This document shows positions 48,471-59,800 of a stretch of DNA of 64,000 nt, piece after piece. The stretch is from Utricularia gibba (Eukaryota; Streptophyta; Magnoliopsida; Lamiales; Lentibulariaceae). Both the position numbers and the translations under genes were made by a program. How positions within the stretch are numbered: the stretch's first letter is position 1; every line of letters starts with the position of its first letter. Under the pieces are notes generated by a model. That model was given only the letters and a program-made list of their open reading frames with translations, ran no database searches and was not told the origin of the DNA. Location of the stretch: the NCBI GenBank assembly GCA_002189035.1, contig NEEC01000012.1, forward strand, positions 372,001 through 436,000, in the 5' to 3' direction.

Positions 48471-50040
48471 GGCTATAAATCTATTTTTAAATAAGAGGCA
48501 TTATTTTTGGATGAAAAGCAAAATTATAACACATGGGCCTTGTTTATATAAATTGATCTCCCCCCTCCTCATGGGTTTAGTAAACCAGCTCTAATGAATT
48601 TTCGCATGGTGTATAGACATTAGATAGGTTTATTTTTACTCTTTTTGGCATTCCATGTACTATGATTTTAGAGTCAAACATACCTAAACCCTCTTTTCAA
48701 AAAAGAGTCATTATTATCGAATGAAAAGCAAAATTAGAAGAAATGGGCTGTGTTTATATAAATTAATCACCCCCACCCTCCCCATAGGTTTATGTAAACC
48801 AGCTTCGATGAACAGTAACACAACGGTAGTTACAAGAATTCTAAAGGGAATACCGTACCTTCTTTAAGTGTTCTCCTTTGCCAAAGAGTCAAATGGTAGC
48901 TTACCCTAAATTACAATCCAACACGGCTCTTTGTTTCGAGTAGGTATTGAACCCAAGAATATACACCCCATGGAGCACTCGGAGAATGACCCATTCGACA
49001 CTCGTCCGATCAGTATATGAAATTATGACAAAATGTGGCATTTCCAGGTAAACAGAGAGAGAGAGAGAGAGAGAGGGACTCAATTGGTCCCGCCGCTAAA
49101 CAGATGATGGTTCCATGATTTCTTCTCCATGTGGAATTGCATCCTGTGTGTTTTTTGGTCCTCCTTATTCTTACTGACTATTTCCTCGCCTCCTCATGCT
49201 GCTGGTGTGAAGCCGCACCCTCCAGAGTCGTATTCACCTTGAGAACATGACGCATTCTAAACTTGGGTTTGAAAATAGCTACGCAGACGACAACTGCAGG
49301 GTGCATGTGAAACTGGTGGAGCATGACGAGGAAATGTACGGCGCCCCCCTTCTTTATATTTGATTCGTTCAACTTCGCAAAGTCAACCCCACCCCTATAA
49401 TCAATCACAACTAAAATATTTAATATGAAGTCTTGGATGGGTACGTATATATTATGATAACAGTTGAAAAAATAACTTCAAAATTAATTTTAAAAGAATC
49501 AAAAATTCTAATAAAATGATAATTGATATATGTTTAGAATTGTTTTTTAAAAAAATGATTATTATAGAATTGATTAATATTTGCAATAAAAAAATTAAGT
49601 AAATTATACATTCAACTATATTTATTAATAATTATATTTTATAAATTTATTTAAATAAATGCATATTATATAATATCAAATTCCTAAATAATCATTAATA
49701 GTAATACAAAATCAATGATTCTTCTCTTATGGATTGAAAATTTGTAAAGCATTAGACCATATAAGCAGAATAAAATTTTGAAAACAAATATAAATTAGTG
49801 TTTATTTTAAATATAGTATTAATTATAATTTTATATTAATAAATAGATATACTAATAAATATATTTATTAAAATCAATTTTTTAAAAACAAATTAGATAA
49901 AATATACATATCCATTCTTTTTAGAGAATGAAATTAATTCTTAAAAGTCAATCATCATAAAAGAAAATCTTGTAAAAATTTGAAAAGTAAAATTAATTAT
50001 ACGAGAATAGAATTGATTTCCAAAAATTGACTATTTCATT
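48471..50040. other. AT-rich intergenic DNA with a 105-bp direct duplication
   Basis: 48493-48597 is repeated at 48703-48812 (offset 210; shared gaaaagcaaaatta and tgtttatataaatt). A (GA)n tract lies at about 49055-49075. Otherwise AT-rich with no recognised gene; the minus ORF at 49178-49408 has no known motif. Confidence 0.5.
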
Positions 50041-50413
50041 ATATGATAAAATTTGAAGGGACAATCACATAGTCAATTTGCTCCAATGCGATTGCGTTCA
50101 GGTCGGCCGGTCCGACGCGTATGCAGTAGCTCTTTGGTTTTGATTTCTGAACGGTCACGCGCCGCCCTTGACTCTGGACGCGCTCTCCAGGCATAATATA
50201 TCGGTCCGTATGCGTTGGTAGTTTTGAAAGGGACAAATTCGTAAATGATTGTTTCATTAAATTAATGTGTTCATGACTCCTCCGGCCTTTGAAGTTTTCT
50301 TGCGTCTGACTTTGCTCCAAACTCAACCTATATATACCATATTCAGTCAGTTGGACACCACCAGCAGATCGTCGCCTGGCAACAGCACAGCGCAGCATAA
50401 CGCAGGAAAAGCC
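50041..50413 (+). promoter_or_regulatory. Promoter of the ERF gene
   Basis: Composition changes sharply from AT-rich to mixed at about 50040. tccgacg at 50110-50116 contains the CCGAC core of a dehydration-responsive element. ctatatatac at 50328-50337 is a well-placed TATA box, about 80 bases before the start codon. Confidence 0.55.
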
Positions 50414-50802
50414 ATGAGCTCCCACGACGCCTCCACGAAATTCAAAGGCGTACGCAGCCGCAAATGGGGGAAGTGGGTCTCCGAAATCAGGGTTCCGGGG
50501 ACACCTGACCGTCTCTGGCTCGGCACCTACTCCTCTCCGGAGGCCGCCGCCGTCGCCCACGACGTCGCTCAGTATTGCCTCCGAGGTGGCGACTCCTCGC
50601 AACGGTTTAATTTCCCGTTGGTTCTCCCCGCCGGTGCGCGATACGGGCTGTCACCGAGGTCGGTGCAGAGGGCGGCGTCCGACGCAGGGATGGCGGTTGA
50701 TGCTCGTTTACGGGATTCGAAAGAAAGCGGGCACCAGATGTATGGGGGAGCTACTCCGGTGCATCGGAGTATCTGGATATCTCGGTTGATGATTATCTGT
50801 AG
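50414..50802 (+). CDS. AP2/ERF transcription factor, ERF016-019 type (frameshifted in this sequence)
   Basis: Nuclear GCC/DRE-binding transcription factor of the plant ERF family. Intronless. The single AP2 domain begins close to the N terminus (KFKGVRSRKWGKWVSEIRVP, RLWLGTYSSPEAAAVAHDVA, YCLRG, RFNFP). The following LSPRSVQRAASDAGMAVDA is characteristic of the ERF016-ERF019 subgroup. The expected C-terminal acidic motif appears only in a shifted frame: after GGGGGAGC (50744-50751) another frame reads YSGASEYLDISVDDYL and stops at 50800-50802, whereas the unshifted frame runs to 50935 with unrelated sequence. One missing base at the G-run restores a 129-residue protein of normal length. Start at ATG 50414 (MSSHDAS); an upstream in-frame ATG at 50267 precedes the TATA box and is excluded. 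Confidence 0.88.
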
Positions 50803-51358
50803 ATCAAATGAAATCAGTGCGTTGCTTGTGTCGCCTTTCAAAGCCCGGAGGCCTTTTCGTGCCCTCTCGTCTTCCTTCTTGCATTCTCCACCTGTGCTGT
50901 ACTTCGTCTCACTGCACCATTTTTTTGTCCACTAAATATACCATTACCTATTACAGTTAACAGTTTATTTGGTGCTACAAAGCCAAGCAACCTCATTCTT
51001 ATAACAGATAATGGGACGAGTATTCTATCAAGATGTGCTATGGAAAGAATCGGATTAATTAACTAAAATGGGCATTCAATGCATATATACAGAATTTATA
51101 GTCCCGTGTCAACGGAATCCATTATTACAAAAGTAGGAACCAAGGCAGGAAGAATTCTCTGGACTGGACACAAAGCATTTGGTGCTACAAAGCCAAGCAA
51201 CCTCATTTTTTTATCAGTAGTTGCGCACTACTGTGCAGATGGCTTCCAAGGTGGCCTTGGATTCTCTGCAACCTGATCCAAGAGGAGCCTTTTTTGTTTT
51301 CCTAAACCACAGAGAGGATGAGTTGTAAGATCACGTACTGAAGCTAAATGATTTTGCA
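50803..51358. other. Convergent 3' flanks with a 30-bp direct repeat
   Basis: Holds the 3' UTRs of the ERF gene (plus) and the YqgE-like gene (minus). A perfect 30-bp direct repeat (tttggtgctacaaagccaag...cctcatt) occurs at 50968-50997 and 51178-51207. Confidence 0.6.
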
Positions 51359-53020
51359 CTAAAAGTCTTGCTTAGGCTTGCGGCTCAGTTCAGAGTAATG
51401 TCCCCCCATAAGCTGAAGGACCTCTTGCCACAAATTATCGGAGGAAGCATCATTTTGTGAAGCTACGGAGATCAAGTTTGCACTGCAAGCAGCCACGCAC
51501 CAATAGTCTGCCTCGATTTCTTGTCTCAGTTGGTCCAGTTGCCACCCTGCATACCCCATGAAGAAACCAAAGTCTTGAGGCTTGAGGTATCCCTTCCTCA
51601 CCAGCTCGGAAGCTCCATCTAAACTGTTCCGGGAACCAAAACACACCCCGGGAATCACTTCTTCGAAGCCTGGAAAAACTGATGCTTCCCCTGCTTTAAC
51701 TAGAAACATACTTGCGTCAAGGGGTCCGCCGAAATGCAAACAACAGTCAGCAAATGTTGTTGCCAACTCGTTGTTGGATGGATTTATGTGCTTCATCTTT
51801 TTGTTTAGAGGTCGATTTATGATGATCCCGAAAGGCCCCTCCTGAGGGTTCCTCGTTCCAGATCTGAGAAGAAGAATAACAGTTCTTTCAAAGCTTCGGA
51901 CTCCATCAAGCTTTTCTGTAGCAACAAGGAGACATCCATTCTCGGGTGCTGAAACAGGATGCGCCCACTTGAGGGGAAGTTGTTGCGAGTGTGACACTGG
52001 CGATGCTCTATCAGGGCTCTGAGAGGAGGAATCTGGAACTTCATCCTAGAAATGTATAGTTATACATACAAAGAAACACACGCAGAGAAGATCATATCAT
52101 GTAATATGGAACTCAAAATAGAATTTGCAATCTTGGATCTCCTCGATAAACTAGGAATTACCTGCTCCTGTATGTAGAGCATTGCTCTAAACTCTCTCCA
52201 GTTCAATGGTTTATGGTGAGGCTTCTTCGGGCTAGCGTCACGAGATCTATGGCTTTCCATTGGGTTATTTCCTTTCAGTCCATCTCCACCAGATTTTGCA
52301 TCATCATTAAGCCCTGTTAGCAAAAAAAAAAGGGGGGGGGGGGGGGGGGAGGGGAGAGATTATAAGAACATGCAACCACACTTAATGAAATGAGACAATT
52401 CTGAAAGGAATAGCTTAGCAAACTGCACAGTCAACCAAATGCAGAAAAATATCAGAAGATTGCAATAAAATCCTTCAAGGAATGGGCCAAAAAATGAACT
52501 TTCAACCATTACAAGCATTGCTCATGGCTAGAATCAAGTTAGAGAAAAAAAAAAAAAAACACCAACACAGCAGTAGTTAAATCGGGGGCAAAATCTTTAT
52601 TTTTTTATTTTATTTTTATTTTTTTTGCTTTCCTTTTGAGCAATTCTGAACCCCGACCAAATATAGGCGATCGTCGATTCCAAAAATTTGGCGAAGTGTG
52701 ACTACTACAAATATATCTTCCAAAACAAGCTAATTACAAACAGCAATTAGACGATCATCCACGTATAAAACGATTGCAGAAGAGAAGCTTTAAAAAAGTC
52801 ATCTCAGAAATGAGAAAGAGCTTTCACCAGAATTTTGATTACTCTGATCTCCCGAATCCTTTTTCGCCATAGCCTTAACGACGCAGGACCGATGCCTTGG
52901 AACCTTCATCTCCACAGTGATGGAGTGATAATATCTCGAATTCCTGCAAATGGGTTTCTCCGAGAGCGAATTTCTGAGGAAAAAACCGCTGCTTTTCGCA
53001 TGCATACACCACAGATCCAT
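51359..53020 (-). CDS. YqgE/AlgH (UPF0301, DUF179) family protein, probably plastid
   Basis: Plant member of the bacterial YqgE/AlgH family; biochemical function not established. Three exons, GT-AG: 53020-52828, 52313-52162 and 52045-51359, giving 343 residues, close to Arabidopsis relatives. Exon 1 is a likely plastid transit peptide (Ser/Arg-rich, few acids), ending in VVKAMAKKDSGDQSNQNSG. Exon 2 ends NWREFRAMLYIQEQ. Exon 3 holds the family domain: LKWAHPVSAPENGCLLVATE, FERTVILLLRSG, QEGPFGIIINRPL, LHFGGPLDASMFL, PGFEEVIPGVCFGSRNSLD, FFMGYAGWQLDQL, ending MGGHYSELSRKPKQDF. No frame breaks. The acceptor of exon 2 has an unusually long pyrimidine tract. Confidence 0.9.
52322..52356 (-). promoter_or_regulatory. 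Extreme polypyrimidine tract at a 3' splice site
   Basis: On the minus strand, a mixed C/T block, about 18 consecutive C and 10 T run directly into gctaacag|GG, the acceptor of exon 2 of the YqgE-like gene. On the plus strand this is a ~18-base G-run. Run lengths may be inaccurate. Confidence 0.7.
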
Positions 53021-55484
53021 GATTTACTAAGCAAGAGATACTCTAATCCTGTTATCACTTTTTTTATGAGGATAGAACCAGAAACAACCGATGAATATCA
53101 TTCGTCAGATATACGGAGGAGTGAGGGATTTGACGCGAAAACAGCACCTAAAGGGCGTAGATATTTTATCCTGCGCGACAAACCGTACATGTTAGCAGTT
53201 GCTATATTGCGCCCATATTTGATTTTCATGGTGGTTAATTAAAGAATAGAAAAATGAGCTCAAAATTTGATCAAAGTTCTTTGATGTAAGTTCATTTGCG
53301 TTCCTTTTTTTTGTTGTTGTGATTGGAAAATAATTGGTCATCTCATTTTCATAAATAGTCCAATTAAATACTAATTTATGATTCGATATAATAAAATTCC
53401 AGAATTCTTTATATTAAAGAAAAATATTTTCATTATTTAGAATCAAAAAGCGTCATGGTCCAGCAGAAACTACATAAAAATTGGTCTTCAAAGTATTCAA
53501 TTGTAACTTTAGTGATTTGGAGGTAATTTAGAGTTTGTTCTTTATTTTGAACATTAGATTCAAGTCATATTGTATAGATTCAAGTTTAAAATTGTACGAA
53601 TGAAACTAGTTTTTAAATTATAAACTATTATATGAAATAATATAAAATTATATTTTAAATTATAATTATGAAGATTAATATATTAAATTATTGTAAACTT
53701 TAGTATGATGATATAAACATAATTTTGGAGTGTATACGAAGTTAATAATTTTTGTAATTAATTTTTTTAGTTAATTATTGAAACAGAAATTTAAGAAATT
53801 ATAAATAATTTTAAATTAATTTTTTTAATTTACTATAAATATTAAAATTTAAAATAATTAAAGCATCATTTTAGGAAATTACAAAACATAGGCTATATTA
53901 GACTCATTAAAAAAAGAGGAATTGGACGAGATCTTAGATCTTGATTGGAGATTCTCTGTTGGATTTGAGAAATCAACTCTCCATAAAATGCTAGGTGACG
54001 GATATGAAGTCAAAAACGAATTATTAAATTTCCAGAGATGAATTGGAAATAATTCAATATATGGGTTCCTGTGTTAATAATTTCTTTAAGTGATTTTTTT
54101 AATTTTAAATTAACATTTAATCGTTATACAATAAAATAAAAATTTAAATTCAATGATTAAATTCTAAAATTACTGAATTTATTTAATTTCTATTTTAGTG
54201 ATTAAATAATAGATGAAATAAAACTTATATTATTTATTATTTTAAAAATATATTTATATCATAATATTAAATTATTTAATAAAGCTACAAACTTTCATAT
54301 TTGGAGTTGGATATTGTGCAAATGTCTGTAATCATTGGCATGCATGATCCCTGTGCACTCATCCTCTTTGATAAGTAAGTTGTAGGGCGGATTAGGTACA
54401 AGTAGAAAAAATGAGAGATAAAGGACTTTTGAGAAACAAAAGTGCTAGAGATAAGAGAGAACAGCTCGTAAGAATACTCATTTTCCGTATATTTGAACTC
54501 CGAATTTTTATTATTTTTGGATGATTACATCATTGTTTCATTTTGACTTGCTTTTCAATACTCTGGCACACTTGCTTTTATGAACATTCTCAATAAATCA
54601 AAAGAAAATTCCTTAAACCCGTAACAATCACTGAACCAAAAAGTTTTAAATAGGAGATGCTTGCATACCAAAAAAAGAATGAAAAAAGATTTGAACTCAA
54701 TAATCCCAAAAAAATATAAGAACTTGAGTGAATGTCTGCACCTTCTATTATACTTTTTCTATGAATATATCTACTAGCGACCATACATTCTCCCAGTTCG
54801 AGTAACTTCACTAACTCCCAATGATCTGCATTGGAGTATGAGTCAGTGTGGTTTGATCATCCAACGCGGTGCTGGGTATAGGAATGCACATGTTGCCAAG
54901 TGACGATTGAGTCTCTAACTTACCTTCTCGGTGGGTATTCAAGCAAGAATCTTGAAAGGGTTCTTCCATTTTTAATAGTGAAATCTCTTTTCTAATGTAT
55001 GAACACATAAAATTTTTTCGTATTTTTCAAATAAAAAATTCTTACTAATTTCGTATACTAAAAATACCAACAAAATATGTGTTATTACTAGCATTATTGC
55101 CACTCTAGTAATGCTTTCGATGTTTTTCTTTTTTTTCTTGGAGATTGTTGACCCTATTTGACAGTGCGCAGCAGAAACGTTAACAAAAACCAAGCAAATA
55201 GAAGAAAGTGAGGAAATGACAAATGATGGAACAAAAGTTCTATTCAAGCTTCAAAAAAGATCTAGATTATTAGTTTGTGAATGGACTATTTAAAAAAAAA
55301 AAATCTAATGAATGAAAAAGGAAGCTAAACACAATCTTTGAACTAGGGATCATCTACGGGCAAAGAATCTAGATTTGCTTGATTTATTTCCCTAATTCCA
55401 TGCTGATTGAAATTGTTTTTTCATGGATGTAGTAGCATATGGGTTGAACAATCACCTTGTAGTGAGAAGGATTGGTGAAGTGGG
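53021..55484. other. AT-rich intergenic DNA
   Basis: The promoter side of the YqgE-like gene is about 53021-53250. Beyond that the DNA is strongly AT-rich with no recognised gene, RNA or element end. ORFs such as 54972-55247 (minus) are low-complexity. Confidence 0.45.
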
Positions 55485-56774
55485 TATTGCATGTCGTTTT
55501 CTCAACAAATTTTAAATAATTAAAACGTAAAACACTAGAAAGCGTAGTACGAATATCGATCTCAGGGAGTTTTTTTTCGTGGAAAGTGTTTTGTAAAGAA
55601 CTTCTACAAAATATCACGGTTTTGTAAAAGGGGGTTTTTGAGACGTAGAAATAAAAGATACAACCTAAGTGATGGGCCTTGACTACGGGACGCAATTCCT
55701 GAGAATTAGATTCCATCTCCTTCCTTTGTCCGTCCTTGCCTCGGTTTTCACTGATTTCTTTCGAATAGCTGGTTATAGCAGCAAGGAATAGCCTACTCAC
55801 CCTTACATTCTGATTGACAAGGAGGCACGGGAATAACCTCATGTGATTCCCCCTTGGACGATTAGGAAGACAAGAGGATTGCCTTGGGCGCGTGTGTGCC
55901 CAGCTGTTGCCAATGGCCAGTGGCAGGTCCGAGGTCACAACCTATCCACTGTCGCGGTACCTAGGCCACAAACAATCTGCTACTTCCCTCAAACCGACAG
56001 GGTTGGAGTTTGTGCTCTTCACCTTGATCTTCACCAAAATCCGCGAGGAGTGGCCTACTACTCATGGACCTTGACTAAGAGTCGTTACAGAAAGAATGCA
56101 ACAAGACGCGTGGAAGTATGCGGAATCCAAAATCAATTCAGCGAAGAACCGAGTGTATTGCTCAGGACTTAGAAGGAAACTTCATCTACTTCCCAAAAAC
56201 TCAAGGTTTTAGCCACAATGGGCCATCAAAATAGAAATGAAATTGGAAATTAAGTGTTCTTCCTCCTTGAAGGGGAGGAAGAACTCAAAAGTTCTAAGCA
56301 CCAGATAGGAAATGGCAAAAGTCGAAACTAAGTGCTCCAAGTGGCTTTTATATGACTTCCCATGTGCATTAACTCCTTTGGGTCCTCTTCCCATCATTCC
56401 TTCTGTCTTGCATGCGCCAGCAGCTTTTCTTTGCGTGCAAGTTTGCGCCCAATCATTGTTGCAGACTTTGACATGCCGTAAGTCAAGGGCCTTGACCAAT
56501 GTCAGTTTTCCGCCCACAATCATTCCAACTCGCGTACAAGGCACAAAAACTCAAAGTCTGACCACCTGCAATACTCCTACAACACTCCATGATAGTCTTC
56601 TGACATGCCTTGATCAAAGTATGAGAAAAAAGACATAAAATATACACAAAATAGGAAAATGAGAATTTTCTAATAAAAATGAAATACTTAATAATAAGAC
56701 TACTAATTGGGCGACTTAATACTGAATCAACACCTAATAATACCTAATAAATAGCTAGAAAATGGCACTTAACA
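55485..56774 (-). mobile_element. Solo LTR, copy 3 of the ~1.3 kb family
   Basis: A 1290-bp element from TATTGCATGTCG to CACTTAACA, flanked by the perfect 5-bp duplication GTGGG (55480-55484 and 56775-56779). Reverse complement of the copy at 6329-7682 in orientation (TGTTAAGTGCC on the minus strand). The first base pair is TA where the canonical LTR edge would be TG, a point mutation. Most complete copy in the window and a good family reference. ORFs inside it are incidental. Confidence 0.85.
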
Positions 56775-56871
56775 GTGGGTCTTTGCTGAATTATCTCAAG
56801 ACTTCAGTAAGCTTTTTTCCCCACCAAATGAGGTCCCAGTTGAATGACACTAAATTTTTCATAGAAGAGCG

Positions 56872-59800
56872 TGTTGTAAATCAAGCATGAAGAAAAAGAA
56901 AAGATCAAAACCTCGGGTACGTAAAAATGCTATCCTAAAGGATTTCACGATCCTATCCTAAAGTTGTATTTCTATGAATCGAATACTATTTTGTGATACA
57001 GAGGTGTAGTCAATCACATCAAGTCCACCCCCATAATTATCAACTACATTGCTTATATAGGTGTCTTTGCCTAACACACATTGCTTATGTGTGTTATTGA
57101 ATTTTCATCAACTACATAGTCATTAAGAGTAAGTACTCATCTTTCACTTTGTAGGTAGAACTCATATTCCATAGGAATGACCACTTACCATGATTTGTGT
57201 TTTTAGAACTAGCAGTGACTTATTATTACCCATATGAGCTTGATCAAGGTGTTTCTTCTTTCACAAGTTGGGTTACCATCACTGTCGTTTGCTGAACGGC
57301 ATTAGTCCCATTCCCCTCAAAATCTCACCAATCTTCTCTCTATTGAGAGGCGCGGTCCATGTATTCAATGGAGATCACACCGAGTTTCAATAGCTGTCTC
57401 AATGTTCTGTGCCTCAGTTGCATGTGTATATTTCTTCTGTTATAGGATTGATTCTTGGCAGTGGCAATTACTACTTGACAGTCACAATGTAGCACCACTG
57501 AGAAAGATCTGTGTTGCTTGCTTGGGATTCCCATCACATAGTTTCTCAACCACTCAACCTCAATTCTTGCTAGATTCAATGCAATGAACTTAGCTTCCAT
57601 TGTTGATCTAGCTATCAAAGTTTGTTTGGTGGGTTTTCAGGACACAGCTCCTCTGCTCAATGTGAAAATCATTCTATTTGTGGCTTTTGGCTTTTTTATC
57701 TCAGAGACTCAGCTAGCATCACTGTATCCTCCAATACAGCAAGTTCTTTATGATATTGAATGCCATGATCTGCTGTCCCTTTGAGGTATCTAAATAACCA
57801 CCTCACAACTATCCAATGACTTTCATTTGAGTTGTGTATGTATCTACTCAGTCTAACCACTGTAGATGCTATGTCAGGTTGGGTATGATTCATTAGATAC
57901 ATCACACAGTGTCTAAGTTTGGCCCAAAGATCAACATATCATCCACATAGAGGGTTATGATCACGCATATAGTCATTAAAAATTTTAGAGTAAACACATC
58001 TCCCGATTGGATTTGATGTGAAGCTTGATGATGTTATGACTTCATCAAATTTCTCATGCCGCTATTTAGGTACTTGTTTCAAGCCATACAATGACTTCTT
58101 TAGTCGACACACTTTGTGCTCATCTCTAGCCTTTATACAACCCTTAGGCTGAAACATATAGATTTCTTCCTTTAATTCACCATTCAAGAATGCCATTTTG
58201 ACATCCATTTGGTGAACTATCCAATTGTGCACATATATTATTGCAAAGAGTGCTCGTATGGTAGAGAAGTGAACCACTGGGGCAAATGTCTCAAAGTAGT
58301 CAACATCCGGTTTCAAAGTGAAACCCTTTGCTACAAGGTGAGCCTTGTATTTGTCTACTTTACCATTCGCAAGGAGCTTTTTATTAAACATCCACTTGTT
58401 CCTAATTAGCTTTGCCCTAGAGGATAGGTCTACTACTTCCCATACCTTGTTCTGATGGAGCGAATCCATCTCACTCTGAATGGCCTCCATCGACAATGAA
58501 GCATCTAGGGAAGTAATCGCATCGTAGTAGGACAGAGGATCTCCATTAGTGAGATACACATAGAAGTTATCGTCGAAGCTAGACTTTGTCCTCTACTTTT
58601 TTCTTTGTCTTAGAGGCACTTCCTCCAAGGGTTCACTAGCTCACTCTTGATCACAAGGAATCGATATGTAGCACTCCTCTGTGAATATTCTATAAACGGA
58701 CAATTAGATGTTTTTGACCCAATCTTCTTTTTCTTAGGATCAAGTAACATCGCTTTTATTAAACAATCTCCCCCCCCCCCCCCCACACCCTTAAATACTT
58801 AAGATTTGGTGTATAGCTTTTCCATATCTAATATGGAGTTTTGCATGTTTTCTTATGTGGGATTCGGTTCTGAACATGACAAGTCATGAGAATTGCTTCC
58901 CCCATATTTCATCTGGAGTGCCAGAAGTAATAAGTATTGAATTCATCATTTCCTTCAATGTTTTATTCTTCCTCTTAGCAACTCCATCTAACTCTGGGGA
59001 ATAGGGAGGAGTCATCTCATATATTCTTCCATGCTTCTCACAAAAGTTTTTGAATAATGCATACTCACTCCCTCTATCAGATCCGACTCTCTTTATTTTC
59101 TTGTCAAGTTGGTTTTCTGCCTTAGCTTTAAATAGTAGAAACTTATCAAATGCTTTAGATTTATGTGTCAACAAATACACATGAGTATATCTAGAGCAAT
59201 TAACAATGAAAGTAACCATAAACTTATTGACACCTCTAGATACACACGTCTTATAATCATATACATTTGAATGAATAAGTGCAAGCAATTCAGATTCTCT
59301 AGTCACAGAAAAGCATGATTTCTTAATCATCTTTGCCTCTATGCAAGTCTCACACTTAATAGGTAACTCATGTAATTTAAGAATTAAATCTAGTTGCTAC
59401 ATCTTCTTCATATAGACATAGTTTACATGACCTAGTCTAGCATGCCAGATATCAAAGGAGCATATCATGTAAGCAGAATCAACTTTTTTCTTAGAAATAA
59501 CAGAAGCATTCATTACATATAACTCCTGACTACCAATGTATACTTTCCCAAAAAAAAAAACATTGTTCTTCATCACCACATTAGCCCCATTGCCTAAGTT
59601 GATATTTAGACTACACTTATCCATCTAAATAGTTGAGATAACATTGGTCTTTATGACAGAAGCATGCAACACATCTCTCAGAAGGACAATCTTCCTTGAA
59701 ATAAACTTCAAAGTGGCTTCTCCCTTTCCCAGCACTAGTGTAGCAGACTTGTCAGCAAACTTGATCACATGATTGTCACCTCCAAGTGGACTATAGGAGG

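Noticed and set aside
48930-49010. Possible tRNA-like segment (gaaccc and nearby stems)
   Set aside because: No consistent cloverleaf or A/B box pair; no tRNA could be supported anywhere in the window.
50267-50413. Upstream ATG extending the ERF protein by 49 residues
   Set aside because: It lies upstream of a well-placed TATA box and the AP2 domain is near the N terminus in this subgroup.
55843-56172. ORF of 109 codons within the solo LTR
   Set aside because: Not conserved in the other copies of the LTR; chance open frame.
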